Shown: positions 50,735 to 60,000 of the stretch, in pieces
Layout: every line of letters begins with the position of its first letter
Position numbering within the stretch: the stretch's first letter is position 1
Assembly (NCBI RefSeq): GCF_900105755.1
Contig: NZ_FNTQ01000001.1
Span: forward strand, 310,001 to 374,000
DNA length: 64,000 nt
DNA from: Streptomyces sp. Ag109_O5-10
GTDB taxonomy: Bacteria > Actinomycetota > Actinomycetes > Streptomycetales > Streptomycetaceae
Direction: 5' to 3'
Translations under genes and position numbers: made by a program
The notes under the pieces: model-generated
The model's database searches: none
Told to the model about the DNA's origin: nothing
Seen by the model: the letters and a program-made list of their open reading frames with translations, nothing else

Positions 50735-52320
50735 TCGGCGAGCGCGGTCTCGGTGTCCGTGAGGGGGAAGCGGGCGCCGAGGTACCCGTCGGGGCGGACG
50801 ACGAAGCCGGTGGGGCCGTCCGGGCGGTAGAGCCGCGCGAACTCGCCGCCCGTGTCCAGGTATTCGGGGACGAGGGGCACGTGGGTGCCGTCCTCCGTGC
50901 GGACGGCCAGGACGTCCCAGCCCGGGGCGAGGACCGCCTTGATCACGTCGGTGGGGTCCGCCGCGTAGAGCAGCACGACGTGGTCCGGGCGGCCCCGCAG
51001 GATGTCCAGCAGGCGCAGCGGGTACGCGGCGACCGGGGTGGTGAGACCGGCGCAGTCCGGGGCGCGGTCGCCGGGCTGCGGGGCGTCGGCGGGGCCGTGG
51101 GCGGCGGTGGCGAGGGGGCCGTCCCGGTAGCCGACGAGGAGCTGGGCCTCACGGAGCAGGGCGGTCCGCGGATCGTCGGGGTCAGCCGTTCCGTGCACGG
51201 TGTGACGTACGGTGCGGCCGACCACCTCCTCGCCGACCGGGCGGCGCTCGGCGTCGTAGCTGGAGAGCAGGGCGGGTCCGGCTTCGCCGCGCAGGACGAG
51301 GGCGAGTTTCCAGGCGAGGTTGCAGGCGTCCTGGATGCCGGTGTTCATGCCCTGGGCTCCGATGGGCGGGTGGATGTGGGCGGCGTCCCCCGCGACGAAG
51401 ACGCGGCCCTCGCCGTAGCGGTCGACGATGCGGTGGCCGATCCGGAAGACCGAGGACCAGCGCAGCTGGGAGAGGGTCGCGGGCCGGGGCGCGAGGCGGT
51501 CCACGACGGCCTGGAGGTCGGGCAGCTCGGGCAGCCGGCGTCCGCTCAGCGGGCCGTGGGCCACCGCGGCGGGGTCTTCGGGGCCGCCGGTGTCCTCGGT
51601 GACGCCGGAGGGTTCCGGCGGGACCCGCATCGACATGCGGTAGCGGCCCGGTCCGGGCAGCGGGATGCAGACCAGCAGGTCGTCCGTGGCGCCGTCCGCA
51701 CCACGGTGCTCGGACCTCACGGCGTAGCCGGCCGGCAGGTCCCAGTCGGCCACCACGTCGCCGAGCATGTACTCCTCGGTGAAGGCCCCGCCCGCGAAGT
51801 CGAGGCCGAGACCTGCGCGGACCGTGCTGTGCGCGCCGTCGCAGCCGACCAGGTAGCGGACCCGCAGTTCCTCCTCCGCACCCGAGGCGCTGCGCAGCCG
51901 GGCGGTGACGCCGTCCGCGTCCTGGGTGAAGGAGAGCAGCTCGGTGCCGCGTTCGACGGCCGTGCCGAGCCCGTTCAGGTACTCCTCGACGATCCGCTCG
52001 ACCTCGTACTGCGGCAGCGCGGCGAAGCCGTACGGCACCTCGGGCGGCAGCGTCAGCTCGACCCGGCCGGTCTGCCGGCCGTCGACGTAGCTCAGTTGCC
52101 CGCGCAGCGGCATGGCCTGCTCGACGACGGCCCGGGCCAGGCCCATCCGGTCCCAGATCTCGATGGTGCGCGGCTGGATGCCGACGGCCTTGGCGTACGG
52201 CAGCCGGGCCGGGAGCCGGTCGACGAGGCGGCAGTCCGCGCCGTGCCGGTGCAGTTCGGCGGCGGCGCTCAGCCCGACTGGGCCCGCGCCCACGATCAGG
52301 ACGTCGGTTGCGTGCGTCAC
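50713..52320 (-). CDS. FAD-dependent aromatic monooxygenase (PheA/TfdB type)
   Basis: A 535-residue class A flavoprotein hydroxylase. It has the N-terminal VLIVGAGPVGLSAAAELHRH (FAD), the DG motif LVGCDGAHSTVRAGLGL and the GD motif VFVAGDAAHIHPPIGAQGMN, followed by a C-terminal thioredoxin-like domain (VVLLYAADPTDVIKAV), as in phenol hydroxylases and rifampicin/polyketide monooxygenases. It hydroxylates aromatic or polyketide-like substrates with NAD(P)H and O2. The ATG at 52320 is the normal family start. No partner biosynthetic genes lie nearby. Confidence 0.92.
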   Translation of the reverse strand: MTHATDVLIVGAGPVGLSAAAELHRHGADCRLVDRLPARLPYAKAVGIQPRTIEIWDRMGLARAVVEQAMPLRGQLSYVDGRQTGRVELTLPPEVPYGFAALPQYEVERIVEEYLNGLGTAVERGTELLSFTQDADGVTARLRSASGAEEELRVRYLVGCDGAHSTVRAGLGLDFAGGAFTEEYMLGDVVADWDLPAGYAVRSEHRGADGATDDLLVCIPLPGPGRYRMSMRVPPEPSGVTEDTGGPEDPAAVAHGPLSGRRLPELPDLQAVVDRLAPRPATLSQLRWSSVFRIGHRIVDRYGEGRVFVAGDAAHIHPPIGAQGMNTGIQDACNLAWKLALVLRGEAGPALLSSYDAERRPVGEEVVGRTVRHTVHGTADPDDPRTALLREAQLLVGYRDGPLATAAHGPADAPQPGDRAPDCAGLTTPVAAYPLRLLDILRGRPDHVVLLYAADPTDVIKAVLAPGWDVLAVRTEDGTHVPLVPEYLDTGGEFARLYRPDGPTGFVVRPDGYLGARFPLTDTETALADYCEALG

Positions 52321-52724
52321 GGGTGTCTCCCCTGGTGGCCCCGGACCGGTTCCGTCCCCCCATGGTCACCCCGGGAGGGGCGGTCGGCGAGCCGGGACGC
52401 CGTCGCCGCAGGCAGCGGTCGGACCCGCCGGCGAAGATCGCGGCGCGGGTGGGGACCGACACGTCGCGCTGCGCACGATGCCGCCGTACAGCGGATCGGC
52501 AAGCGCTGTCTTTCCAGTCGCACGAGCAGGCCCTACCCGCAGGCCTCCCACGCCGTGGTCCGTGCGTTGACCATCGATGGTTTTGATTGAGTTTTGTACC
52601 ATTTCGGAGAAACCGCTTCACCAAAACGCGGGCCGATCCCGATCGCCGGGTGTTAGAAATTGGCCACAGAACGTCGGGCTGCGCACAGCCCTGCACGCCA
52701 TCCCTGTTGTGAAATGGGACGATC
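52321..52724. other. 404-bp divergent region between monooxygenase and sensor genes
   Basis: No gene is supported. A perfect 12-bp palindrome ACCATCGATGGT (52570-52581) overlaps a -35-like TTGACC (52567-52572), and an AT-rich stretch follows (52581-52600). This could be a regulated promoter for the rightward sensor gene. Confidence 0.5.
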
Positions 52725-55037
52725 TTGCCCAAGTCGAGACCTCTGACCGGCAATTGGCGCGTCGCAAGACGCCTCCAGGCCATTCTGCTCATCCCCGTGC
52801 TCGTCGCCCTCGGCCTCGGCGGCGTCCGGGTGAAGCACTCGATCGACACGCTGCGCGACGCCAACGACGCGGTGCACGTCGCGGAGTTGGTGCAGGCGGC
52901 GAACGCCTACGCCAGTGACGCGATCAACGAGCGCGACGTGTCGGTCATCCCGCTCCTGGAGGGCAACCGGGACGCGCCCGCCGTGGTGGCGGCCCGCAAG
53001 GTCACCGACGCCGACGCCAAGGTGTTCGACGCGGCCGTGGCCCGGGCGCCGAGGACCGCGGGCCTCGTCCGGCGGATCGAGCTGGTGCGGGCGGGCGAGA
53101 AACAGCTGGCGGCGGTGCGGGCCAACGCGTTCACGGCCAGGTCGTCCGGGGTGCAGACGGAGGAGAGCTACCACGCCGTCCAGCACCCCCTGATGGAGCT
53201 CTCCAACGAACTGGGCTTCGGCAGCAACAACCAGGCCAGCTTCGGGCGCACCCTGTACGCCATCTCCCTCACCCAGGCCGCGGAGTCGCTGGTCCGCAGT
53301 ATCGGTACGCACCTGCTGGTCGAGGACCGCGACGCGCTCGGCGAGGGCGAACTGCAGAACCAGCTCGGCTCGTTCAGCTCCTACGCCTACCTGGAGCAGG
53401 TGGGCCTCCAGGAGTACGCGGGCGCCGGTACCGCCGGGGACATGGCCCGGCTACGGGCGGCGCTGGCGGACGCGCAGCAGAAGGGGGCGCGGCAGACCGC
53501 CGAGGCCGCCCGGAAGACCAAGGCGGCCGGGCAGGCCTTCGTGACGCCGCCGGCCCTGTCGAAGATGATCAGCGAGATCGCCAGTGGGAGGACGACCGAA
53601 CAGCTGGCCGCCGAGGGCATCACACCCGAGTCGTTCTTCGCCGCGTCCGCGCTCGCCTTCGACGCCTACCGGGGTATCGAGGTGCATCTCACCGACACCG
53701 CCCTCGCCGGTGCCCGGAGCGTCGCCTCCGAGGCCAGGCGGGCCGCGATCACCAACGGCTCCGTCACGCTCGGCGCCGTACTCGCGGCCGTTCTCCTCGC
53801 CGCGTGGGTGGCCCGCTCGATGAGCCGCGGCATGCGCCGGCTCAGTGCCTCGGCGATGGAGATCGCCGAGCGGCGGCTGCCGGCGGTGATCACCCAGCTG
53901 TCGCAGGCCGTGCCCGGCCAGGTGGACACCAAGGTCACGCCGATCCCGATCACCACGACCGACGAGATAGGCGAGGTCGCCCGCGCCTTCGACCACGTGC
54001 ACCGGGAGGCGGTGCGGCTGGCCGCCGAGCAGGCCCTGCTGCGCGGCAACGTCAACACGATCTTCACCAACCTGTCCCGCCGCAACCAGTCGCTGATCGA
54101 GCGCCAGCTCGCCCTGATCACCCGTCTGGAGGAGCGCGAGGCCGACCCCGAGCAGCTGGCGAACCTGTTCAGGCTGGACCACCTGGCCACGCGGGTGCGC
54201 CGCAACGGCGAGAACCTGCTGGTCCTGGGTGGCGAGCGCCCCACGCAGCAGTGGGACCACCCGCTCCCCCTGGTGGACGTCATCCGGGCCGCGGCCTCCG
54301 AGGTGGAGCAGTACGAGCGGATCGAGCTCGCGGGCGTCCCGGAGGCCGAGGTCCACGGCCGTGCCGTCACCGACCTGGTGCATCTGCTCGCGGAACTGCT
54401 GGAGAACGCCACCTCGTTCTCCTCGCCACGCTCGACGGTGCGGGTCACGGCGACCCGGCTGCCGGACACCCGGATCATGGTCGAGATCCACGACCAGGGC
54501 ATCGGCCTGCGGCCCGAGGACTTCGCGCTGATCAACCACAAGCTGGCGAACCCGCCGACCGCCGACGCCGGCGTCTACCAGTACATGGGCCTGTTCGTGG
54601 TGGGCAGGCTCGCCGACCGGCACGGCATCCGGGTCCAGTTGCGGCCGGCCGCCGGAGAGTCCGGCACCACCTCCCTCGTCATGCTCCCGGGCACCGTCAC
54701 CTGGCGCAGCGGCGCCGAGTCCGACGCCGACACGCTGGCGCTCGCGACCGTCAGGGCACAGGCGACGCCCGGCCTGGCCGCGCTGCTCGCGGACGGGCCG
54801 GCGGATCCGTTCGGCGCGCACGAGGCCTGGGACGACGGCGAGCCGGCACCCGGCCCCGCGGTGCCCTCCGGCACGTCTCCCACCACCCTGTCCGCCGCGG
54901 CCGGACCCCCCGCCGCCACCGCCACCACCGCGGCCACGTCCGCCCCCGCCGGACCCGAGCCCGTCGGACCCGCCGCGCCGTCCGGTCGTCCCCGGCGCGC
55001 GTCGAAGCGCGGCCGTCGCCCCGCCGGGGACGGCTGA
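52725..55037 (+). CDS. Nitrate/nitrite-sensing (NIT) domain sensor kinase-like protein (CvnA type)
   Basis: A 770-residue membrane sensor. Helix 1 (LQAILLIPVLVALGLGGV) and helix 2 (NGSVTLGAVLAAVLLAAWVA, about residue 350) bracket an extracellular NIT-like helical domain. A HAMP segment, a dimer helix (IFTNLSRRNQSLIERQLALI) and a HATPase domain follow (N-box HLLAELLENATSFSS, DQGIGL, and a G2 region near GTTSLVML). The Pro/Ala tail is low-complexity. This is the layout of CvnA, the first gene of Streptomyces conservons, but cvnB, cvnC and cvnD do not follow; the next gene is convergent. The start is a TTG at 52725. Confidence 0.85.
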   Translation: MPKSRPLTGNWRVARRLQAILLIPVLVALGLGGVRVKHSIDTLRDANDAVHVAELVQAANAYASDAINERDVSVIPLLEGNRDAPAVVAARKVTDADAKVFDAAVARAPRTAGLVRRIELVRAGEKQLAAVRANAFTARSSGVQTEESYHAVQHPLMELSNELGFGSNNQASFGRTLYAISLTQAAESLVRSIGTHLLVEDRDALGEGELQNQLGSFSSYAYLEQVGLQEYAGAGTAGDMARLRAALADAQQKGARQTAEAARKTKAAGQAFVTPPALSKMISEIASGRTTEQLAAEGITPESFFAASALAFDAYRGIEVHLTDTALAGARSVASEARRAAITNGSVTLGAVLAAVLLAAWVARSMSRGMRRLSASAMEIAERRLPAVITQLSQAVPGQVDTKVTPIPITTTDEIGEVARAFDHVHREAVRLAAEQALLRGNVNTIFTNLSRRNQSLIERQLALITRLEEREADPEQLANLFRLDHLATRVRRNGENLLVLGGERPTQQWDHPLPLVDVIRAAASEVEQYERIELAGVPEAEVHGRAVTDLVHLLAELLENATSFSSPRSTVRVTATRLPDTRIMVEIHDQGIGLRPEDFALINHKLANPPTADAGVYQYMGLFVVGRLADRHGIRVQLRPAAGESGTTSLVMLPGTVTWRSGAESDADTLALATVRAQATPGLAALLADGPADPFGAHEAWDDGEPAPGPAVPSGTSPTTLSAAAGPPAATATTAATSAPAGPEPVGPAAPSGRPRRASKRGRRPAGDG

Positions 55038-55052
55038 GCCCACGGCGCCCGG

Positions 55053-56231
55053 TCAGGGCGGCGGTACCGGGCGCAGGGCCCGCACCACCGCCCAGACGAC
55101 GGAGATGAACGGCACGGCCACGACGGCGCCGATCACCCCCGCGACGATGCTGCCCGCGATGACGGACACGGCGACGACGAGGGGGTGCAGCCGCACCGCC
55201 CAGCTCATCACCAGCGGATGCAGCACATGGCCCTCCAGCTGGCCGATGACGACGATGAGCACGAGGACGGCGGCGGCCGTGATCGGGCCCCGCCCGGCCA
55301 GCGCCACCACCGTGGCCACGCTCAGCGCGACCGGTGAGCCGACCAGCGGGACGAACGCGGCGAAGAACTCCAGCAGGGTGAGCGGCAGCGCGAGCGGCAC
55401 CCGCAGGACGAGCAGGGCGATGCCGACGAGGACGGCGTTGACGGCGGCCACGATGATGATGCCGCGGGTGTACCCGGCGAACGTCCGCCAGGCCGCGTGC
55501 CCCGCCCGGTCCCAGGCGTCGCGGGCGCCGGCCGGCAGCAGTTCGCTGCTCGTCCAGGCCCACAGCCGTTCGCCGGAGTGGATGAAGAAGACGGAGGTGA
55601 AGAGCGCGAGCGCGCCGCCGGTGACCAGTTCGACGAGGGTGCCGAAGCCGCTGAGCGCCTGGCTCGCCAGGTTGGAGCGGTGGGCCTGGATGTAGTCGAC
55701 GATCTGCTGCTGGAGGTGCGACAGGGCGCCCGGGCCGAACCGGAAGGGCGGGTGCTGCAGCCAGACCTCGATGCGGTGGATGCCACCGCGGAACTCGTCG
55801 GCCAGCGTCGCCGACTCCTGCGCGACCGCGTTGCCCACGAGGGCCAGCAGGCCGAAGAACAGGCAGATGCTGCCGACCAGGCTCACCGCCACGGACAGCG
55901 GCCTGGGGAGCCACCGGACCAGCAGGTCGGCGAGCGGACGCAGCACCGAGGTGACGACGAGGGCCAGGAAGACGGCGCCGGCGATCAGCTGGAAGCGGCC
56001 GAGGACGACGAAGACGCCGTAGACGGCGGTGCCGACGACGATGAGCCGCCAGGCGTAGGCGGCGGCGATCCGCAGGGCGGGGACGACGATCCCGCCGGCG
56101 GAGGCGGCGGCGCGTGCGCCGCGGGCCCGTTTCGGGATCCGGATCGCGGGTGTGGTCCGGCCGTCCGGTGTCGTGCCGCGGGCCCGGCGCGCGCGGCCCC
56201 GCCCGGCCGTCGGCCCGTCCGCACCCGCCAC
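55053..56231 (-). CDS. AI-2E family transporter
   Basis: A 392-residue membrane protein of the AI-2E/YdiK/PerM family: a basic N-terminal region (residues 1-45), two helices (WRLIVVGTAVYGVFVVLGRF, GAVFLALVVTSVLRPLADLL), a soluble segment, then a hydrophobic half ending in the VIAGSIVAGVIGAVVAVPF region typical of the family. It may export small molecules or ions. The GTG at 56231 is the only start before a short non-coding gap. It converges on the sensor gene. Confidence 0.88.
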   Translation of the reverse strand: MAGADGPTAGRGRARRARGTTPDGRTTPAIRIPKRARGARAAASAGGIVVPALRIAAAYAWRLIVVGTAVYGVFVVLGRFQLIAGAVFLALVVTSVLRPLADLLVRWLPRPLSVAVSLVGSICLFFGLLALVGNAVAQESATLADEFRGGIHRIEVWLQHPPFRFGPGALSHLQQQIVDYIQAHRSNLASQALSGFGTLVELVTGGALALFTSVFFIHSGERLWAWTSSELLPAGARDAWDRAGHAAWRTFAGYTRGIIIVAAVNAVLVGIALLVLRVPLALPLTLLEFFAAFVPLVGSPVALSVATVVALAGRGPITAAAVLVLIVVIGQLEGHVLHPLVMSWAVRLHPLVVAVSVIAGSIVAGVIGAVVAVPFISVVWAVVRALRPVPPP

Positions 56232-56326
56232 CGTGCCTCCCGTTGCCGGCCTCCGTCACCTCTCATGCACGTTAGGGGCATTTCGGCCGGCGGGCGGGTT
56301 GCGGTGGGCCAAGGGGGTCAGCCCGG

Positions 56327-57130
56327 TCAGCGGGCCGCCGTCTCGGAGACGGCGGTGCGGACGGCTCGTTCCACCAGGTTCACGCCGTCCGGCATGGACG
56401 CGTTCCCGTCGGAGAGGACGGCGACGAGGTAGTGGTGGCCGCCGTTCGTGATGCGCCCGATGCTGTTGATGTCCCACCGGCCGGTCGTGGTGCGCATGAG
56501 CCAGCCGTTCTTCAGCGCCCACCCGGAGTCGGTGGCGGCGGAGACGCCCCAGGACTGGCCGGCGGAGATCTCGGTCATCAGGGTGCCGATGCGGTTGCGG
56601 GACGCCGTGTCCAGCGGGGAGGGGCCGGCGCCGAAGACCGCCTCGAGCAGTCGTATCTGGTCGGTCGCGGTGGTCCGGGTCAGCCCCCACAGGCCGCCGG
56701 GGCCGCCCTGGGTGGAGGTCAGTCCGAGCCGCTTGTTGGCCGACGCCAGGCCGGGGGCCTCGCCGATGGCCCGCCACAGGGCGGTGGCCGCGGTGTTGTC
56801 GCTGTTGCGGATCATCACCTGCGCCTCGGCGTTCTCCCGTGCGGTGAGGTCGCGCCGGTGGTCCCGTGCGTGCAGGAGCATCGCGGCGAGGATGTCGACC
56901 TTGACGATGCTCGCCGTGTCGTACGGCGTGTCGTCGCCGTAGACGGCGGGTGCCCCGCCGGTCCGGTCGAGGTCGAGGACGGCGGCGGTCACCTGAGCCT
57001 TGTCCGGCGCCCCGACGGCGGTACGGAAGGCGGTGGTGCCGGATCCGGCCTCGGCCGCCATGGCCGCCGGCGCGGCTCCGGCGAGCAGGGCCACCACCGT
57101 GGCCACGACGGACAGGGTGCGGTTGAGCAT
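56327..57130 (-). CDS. Secreted class A beta-lactamase-like serine hydrolase
   Basis: A 267-residue exported protein (signal peptide residues 1-28, cleavage after AAMAA). The SxxK motif is TASIVKVD (nucleophile Ser), the SDN motif is MIRNSDNTAATALW, and the KTG box appears as KNG in ALKNGWLMRT. The last change makes classical beta-lactamase activity less certain. Streptomyces carry many such proteins of unknown role. The ATG at 57130 begins a proper signal peptide; the open frame to 57289 does not. Confidence 0.85.
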   Translation of the reverse strand: MLNRTLSVVATVVALLAGAAPAAMAAEAGSGTTAFRTAVGAPDKAQVTAAVLDLDRTGGAPAVYGDDTPYDTASIVKVDILAAMLLHARDHRRDLTARENAEAQVMIRNSDNTAATALWRAIGEAPGLASANKRLGLTSTQGGPGGLWGLTRTTATDQIRLLEAVFGAGPSPLDTASRNRIGTLMTEISAGQSWGVSAATDSGWALKNGWLMRTTTGRWDINSIGRITNGGHHYLVAVLSDGNASMPDGVNLVERAVRTAVSETAAR

Positions 57131-57396
57131 GGCGGGAACCTTCGCAGTTCGGGTCGGAGGGACACAGAGCTGCGAACGTAGACAAAATGTCCGTCCTGCG
57201 ACATGACGGCCGCCACGACGGGACCGGTTCGGGGCCGATTGTGAGCAGGGCAACAGGGCCTGCCTGTGAGCAGGGCGACAGCTGCTCACGCGGGTGGACC
57301 TTCCGCTGTACGGAACGTGAATTCCGCATGCCTCATCCGTGTCGGTCCGGGGGAAGAATGAGGTCAGTGTGGCGGACCTGGCCTCTGGGAGGTGCC

Positions 57397-58848
57397 ATGA
57401 GCACGTCGGCGGAACCGCGGGTGAGCGGTCTGGAGGTCCGGTCCATCGACTACGTGCCGCTGGACGAGCGGCACGGCAAGCTCTGGCATCTGGGCCCGTT
57501 GTGGTTCATGTCCAACGCGCAGATCGCCACCCTGGCCGTGGGGCTGATCAGCATCACGGAGGGCGGCAATCTGATCTGGTCGCTGCTGGCGATCGTCTCG
57601 GGCACGCTGATCGGCACGTTCTTCATGGCGTTCCACTCGGCGCAGGGGCCGCAACTGGGACTGCCGCAGATGATCCAGTCCCGTCCGCAGTTCGGCTACG
57701 TCGGGGCGCTGCTGGTGTGGCTGTTCGCGTACGTGCAGTACGCGGGCTTCAACGTGTTCAACACCATCCTGGCCGGTCAGGCCCTCAACACCACGATCCA
57801 CGGCGGGGTGAAGCTGTGGGTGGTCGTGGTCACGGTGATCGGGCTGGTCGTGGCGCTGGTGGGGTACGACGTCATCCACAAGGCCGAGCGGTTCCTGACC
57901 TACACGTTCCTGGTCGTCTTCGGGATCTTCACCGTCGGAGTCCTGGTCACGCTGCACTACCCGCCGGGCTCCTTCGACCTCGGCGCCTTCCGGGCCACCC
58001 CGTTCCTGGCGCAGTTCGGCGTGGTCGCCGGCTACCAGATCAGCTGGGCCATCTACGTCTCGGACTACTCGCGCTACCTGCCGCCGGACGTCACCGTCCG
58101 CAAGACGTTCTACTGGACCTACTTCGGCTCGGCGCTGGGCGGCATCTGGCTGATGGTGCTCGGCACGCTGCTGGCCGGCTGGGCGGGCCCCCGCTTCGAC
58201 ACGATCACTTCGATCAACGCCGCCGGCGACAAGGTCTTCGACGGCTTCGGCGCGATCGTGCTGCTGTTCTCCGCCCTGGGCCTGATCTCGGTCACCGCGC
58301 TGAACATGTACGGCGGCTCCCTGACGCTGATCAGCGCCATCGACTCGTTCAAGCGGGTGCGGCCGACCCTGGGCGTGCGGCTGGTCACCCTCGTGGTGAC
58401 CGCGGCGCTCTCCCTGATCGGCGCGCTGGCGGCGACGTCGAACTTCCTGACGAACTTCAACAACTTCCTGCTGCTGGTGCTCTACCTGTTCATCCCGTGG
58501 ACGTCCGTGAACCTGATGGACTACTACGTGGTGCGCCGGGGCCACTACGCGATCGCCGAGATCTTCAAGCCGAACGGCATCTACGGCCGCTGGGGCTGGC
58601 GGGGGATCATCTCGTACCTGGTCGGGTTCGCCGTCATGATCCCGTTCTTCTCGGTCGGCACGCTCTATGTCGGTCCCGCCGCGAAGGCCCTCGACGGCGC
58701 CGACATCTCCCTGTTCGTCGGGTTGCCGGTGTCGGCGCTGCTGTACTGGTGGCTGACCCGCTCGATCGACGTCGAGGCGGAGACCCGTATCGCCGAGGCG
58801 GAGGCGGCCGCCCTGGAGCAGGCGTCGCACGAGCACCGCGAGCCGTAG
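57397..58848 (+). CDS. NCS1-family nucleobase permease (second copy)
   Basis: A 483-residue, 12-helix permease: GLEVRSIDYVPLDERHGKLW at the start, ISWAIYVSDYSRYLPPDVT in the middle and FIPWTSVNLMDYYVVRRGHY near helix 10, all typical of cytosine/purine NCS1 transporters. It is only distantly similar to the copy at 24001. GGGAGG precedes the ATG. The substrate is unknown; no catabolic genes are adjacent. Confidence 0.9.
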   Translation: MSTSAEPRVSGLEVRSIDYVPLDERHGKLWHLGPLWFMSNAQIATLAVGLISITEGGNLIWSLLAIVSGTLIGTFFMAFHSAQGPQLGLPQMIQSRPQFGYVGALLVWLFAYVQYAGFNVFNTILAGQALNTTIHGGVKLWVVVVTVIGLVVALVGYDVIHKAERFLTYTFLVVFGIFTVGVLVTLHYPPGSFDLGAFRATPFLAQFGVVAGYQISWAIYVSDYSRYLPPDVTVRKTFYWTYFGSALGGIWLMVLGTLLAGWAGPRFDTITSINAAGDKVFDGFGAIVLLFSALGLISVTALNMYGGSLTLISAIDSFKRVRPTLGVRLVTLVVTAALSLIGALAATSNFLTNFNNFLLLVLYLFIPWTSVNLMDYYVVRRGHYAIAEIFKPNGIYGRWGWRGIISYLVGFAVMIPFFSVGTLYVGPAAKALDGADISLFVGLPVSALLYWWLTRSIDVEAETRIAEAEAAALEQASHEHREP

Positions 58849-58879
58849 GGGCCCGGCGCCCTCGCAGGCGGCAGCCGGT

Positions 58880-59031
58880 CCCCATCTGGACGCGGAGGCG
58901 GACCAGCCGGTGGGTCCGCTCTACCGCCGCGTGCCGGTGTCCGCCGGTCCGGTGGACGAGGGGTTCGTGGACACCCTCGTCGACACCTTCCTGCTACGGC
59001 ACGACAGGCAGGTCAGTAGGCGGAGTTGACG
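58880..59031 (+). pseudogene. Possible TetR-type regulator C-terminal remnant
   Basis: A 50-codon frame reads PHLDAEADQPVGPLYRRVPV, then a VDEGFVDTLVDTFLLRHDRQ stretch, to a TGA. It looks like the last helix of TetR proteins (RxLxxGEPLDEAFVDxLVD). There is no start or N-terminal DNA-binding part, and it overlaps the 3' end of the convergent SLT gene by a few codons. Confidence 0.45.
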
Positions 59032-59537
59032 TTGTCGATCGAGCCGTACCGGTGCGCGGCGTAGTTGGCGGCGGCGGTGATGTTGGCGACCGGGTCGGTG
59101 ACGCTGTGGGCCGTGCCGGACACATGGTACGCGTTGAAGGTGGGGTCGATCACCTGGAGCAGGCCCTTGGACGGCGTGCCCTTCTTGGCGTTGACGTCCC
59201 AGTTGTTCTGGGCGCCCGGGTTGCCGCCGGACTCGCGCATGATGTTGCGCTTGAGGCCGTCGTAGCTGCCCGGGATGCCCTTGGACTTCATGATCTGCAG
59301 GGACTGCTTGATCCAGCCGTCGAGGCTGTTGGCGTAGCCGCCCTTCTGGGAGGCGGTGCGACCGCTGTCAGCGGAGGTGGCCGTGACCGCGGTCGAGGTG
59401 TGCGCCTGCGTCATCTCGGCAGCCTGTGCGTTCGCCGGCATCAGGGTGAGGGCGGCGGCCGCGGCACCCGTGGTGACCAGGCCGGTCAGGCCGAGGGTGC
59501 GAAGGCGGGCGATGCGGGTGCGGTTGATCGTGGTCAT
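59013..59537 (-). CDS. Secreted SLT-type lytic transglycosylase
   Basis: A 174-residue exported cell-wall enzyme: signal peptide (residues about 1-39, cleavage near NAQAA), then a small lysozyme-like SLT domain with catalytic Glu in LKRNIMRESGGNPGAQNNWD, SKGLLQVIDPTFNAY and DPVANITAAANYAAHRYGSI. It cleaves peptidoglycan strands. The upstream region has direct repeats of AATGCCTG (59737-59744 and 59746-59753) and a TATATA stretch. Confidence 0.88.
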   Translation of the reverse strand: MTTINRTRIARLRTLGLTGLVTTGAAAAALTLMPANAQAAEMTQAHTSTAVTATSADSGRTASQKGGYANSLDGWIKQSLQIMKSKGIPGSYDGLKRNIMRESGGNPGAQNNWDVNAKKGTPSKGLLQVIDPTFNAYHVSGTAHSVTDPVANITAAANYAAHRYGSIDNVNSAY

Positions 59538-60000
59538 GTGTGAGGAACTCTCCGGTCTGGGACGGCGTCGGCGCCGGCCGCGGTGCGCGGCGGCGGTGGG
59601 CGGAGCCCGTACTACCGGCGGGAGCTGGGCGGGACCGGCGGGGTTCCGCTCGGCCCGTCTCCCGGCGACGAGAGCAATGGTTAGCGGCAGCCGGAGCCGG
59701 AGGCAAAGACGTGACGTACTACCCGACTTAGGACTCAATGCCTGAAATGCCTGCTTATATATGACTTACGGGCAGTTCAGGGGGTTCCGTTCCTACGATG
59801 CTCGATAGGATGTGATCTGGCTCCTATGGGGGGTGTCACGCATCCGGGGCCCTTTCGGGGGGTCCGCGGCCCGAGATCGGCGGCCTCCACGGGTCACGTA
59901 CAGGCCGCGTCGAGGGAGCCGACGTGCCCGGCGGCACGCTGTTCACCCTCACCCCGCCGCTCGCCGCGGCACGGACCCGTTCGACGGGCAGCGCCTGACG
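59538..60000. other. 463-bp region upstream of the SLT gene
   Basis: No gene is supported. The half near the SLT gene (59538-59710) is GC-rich and hairpin-prone, a long leader. The AT-rich part (59730-59765) with two AATGCCTG copies 9 bp apart and TATATA is the likely promoter. I looked for the c-di-AMP riboswitch that often precedes such genes and did not find its conserved order of elements. Confidence 0.45.

Noticed and set aside
59538..59760. c-di-AMP (ydaO-type) riboswitch upstream of the SLT gene
   Set aside because: GCTAACC and GGAACCCC pieces are present in the leader, but in the wrong order and without the conserved GGTGAATC-like parts, so the aptamer cannot be supported.
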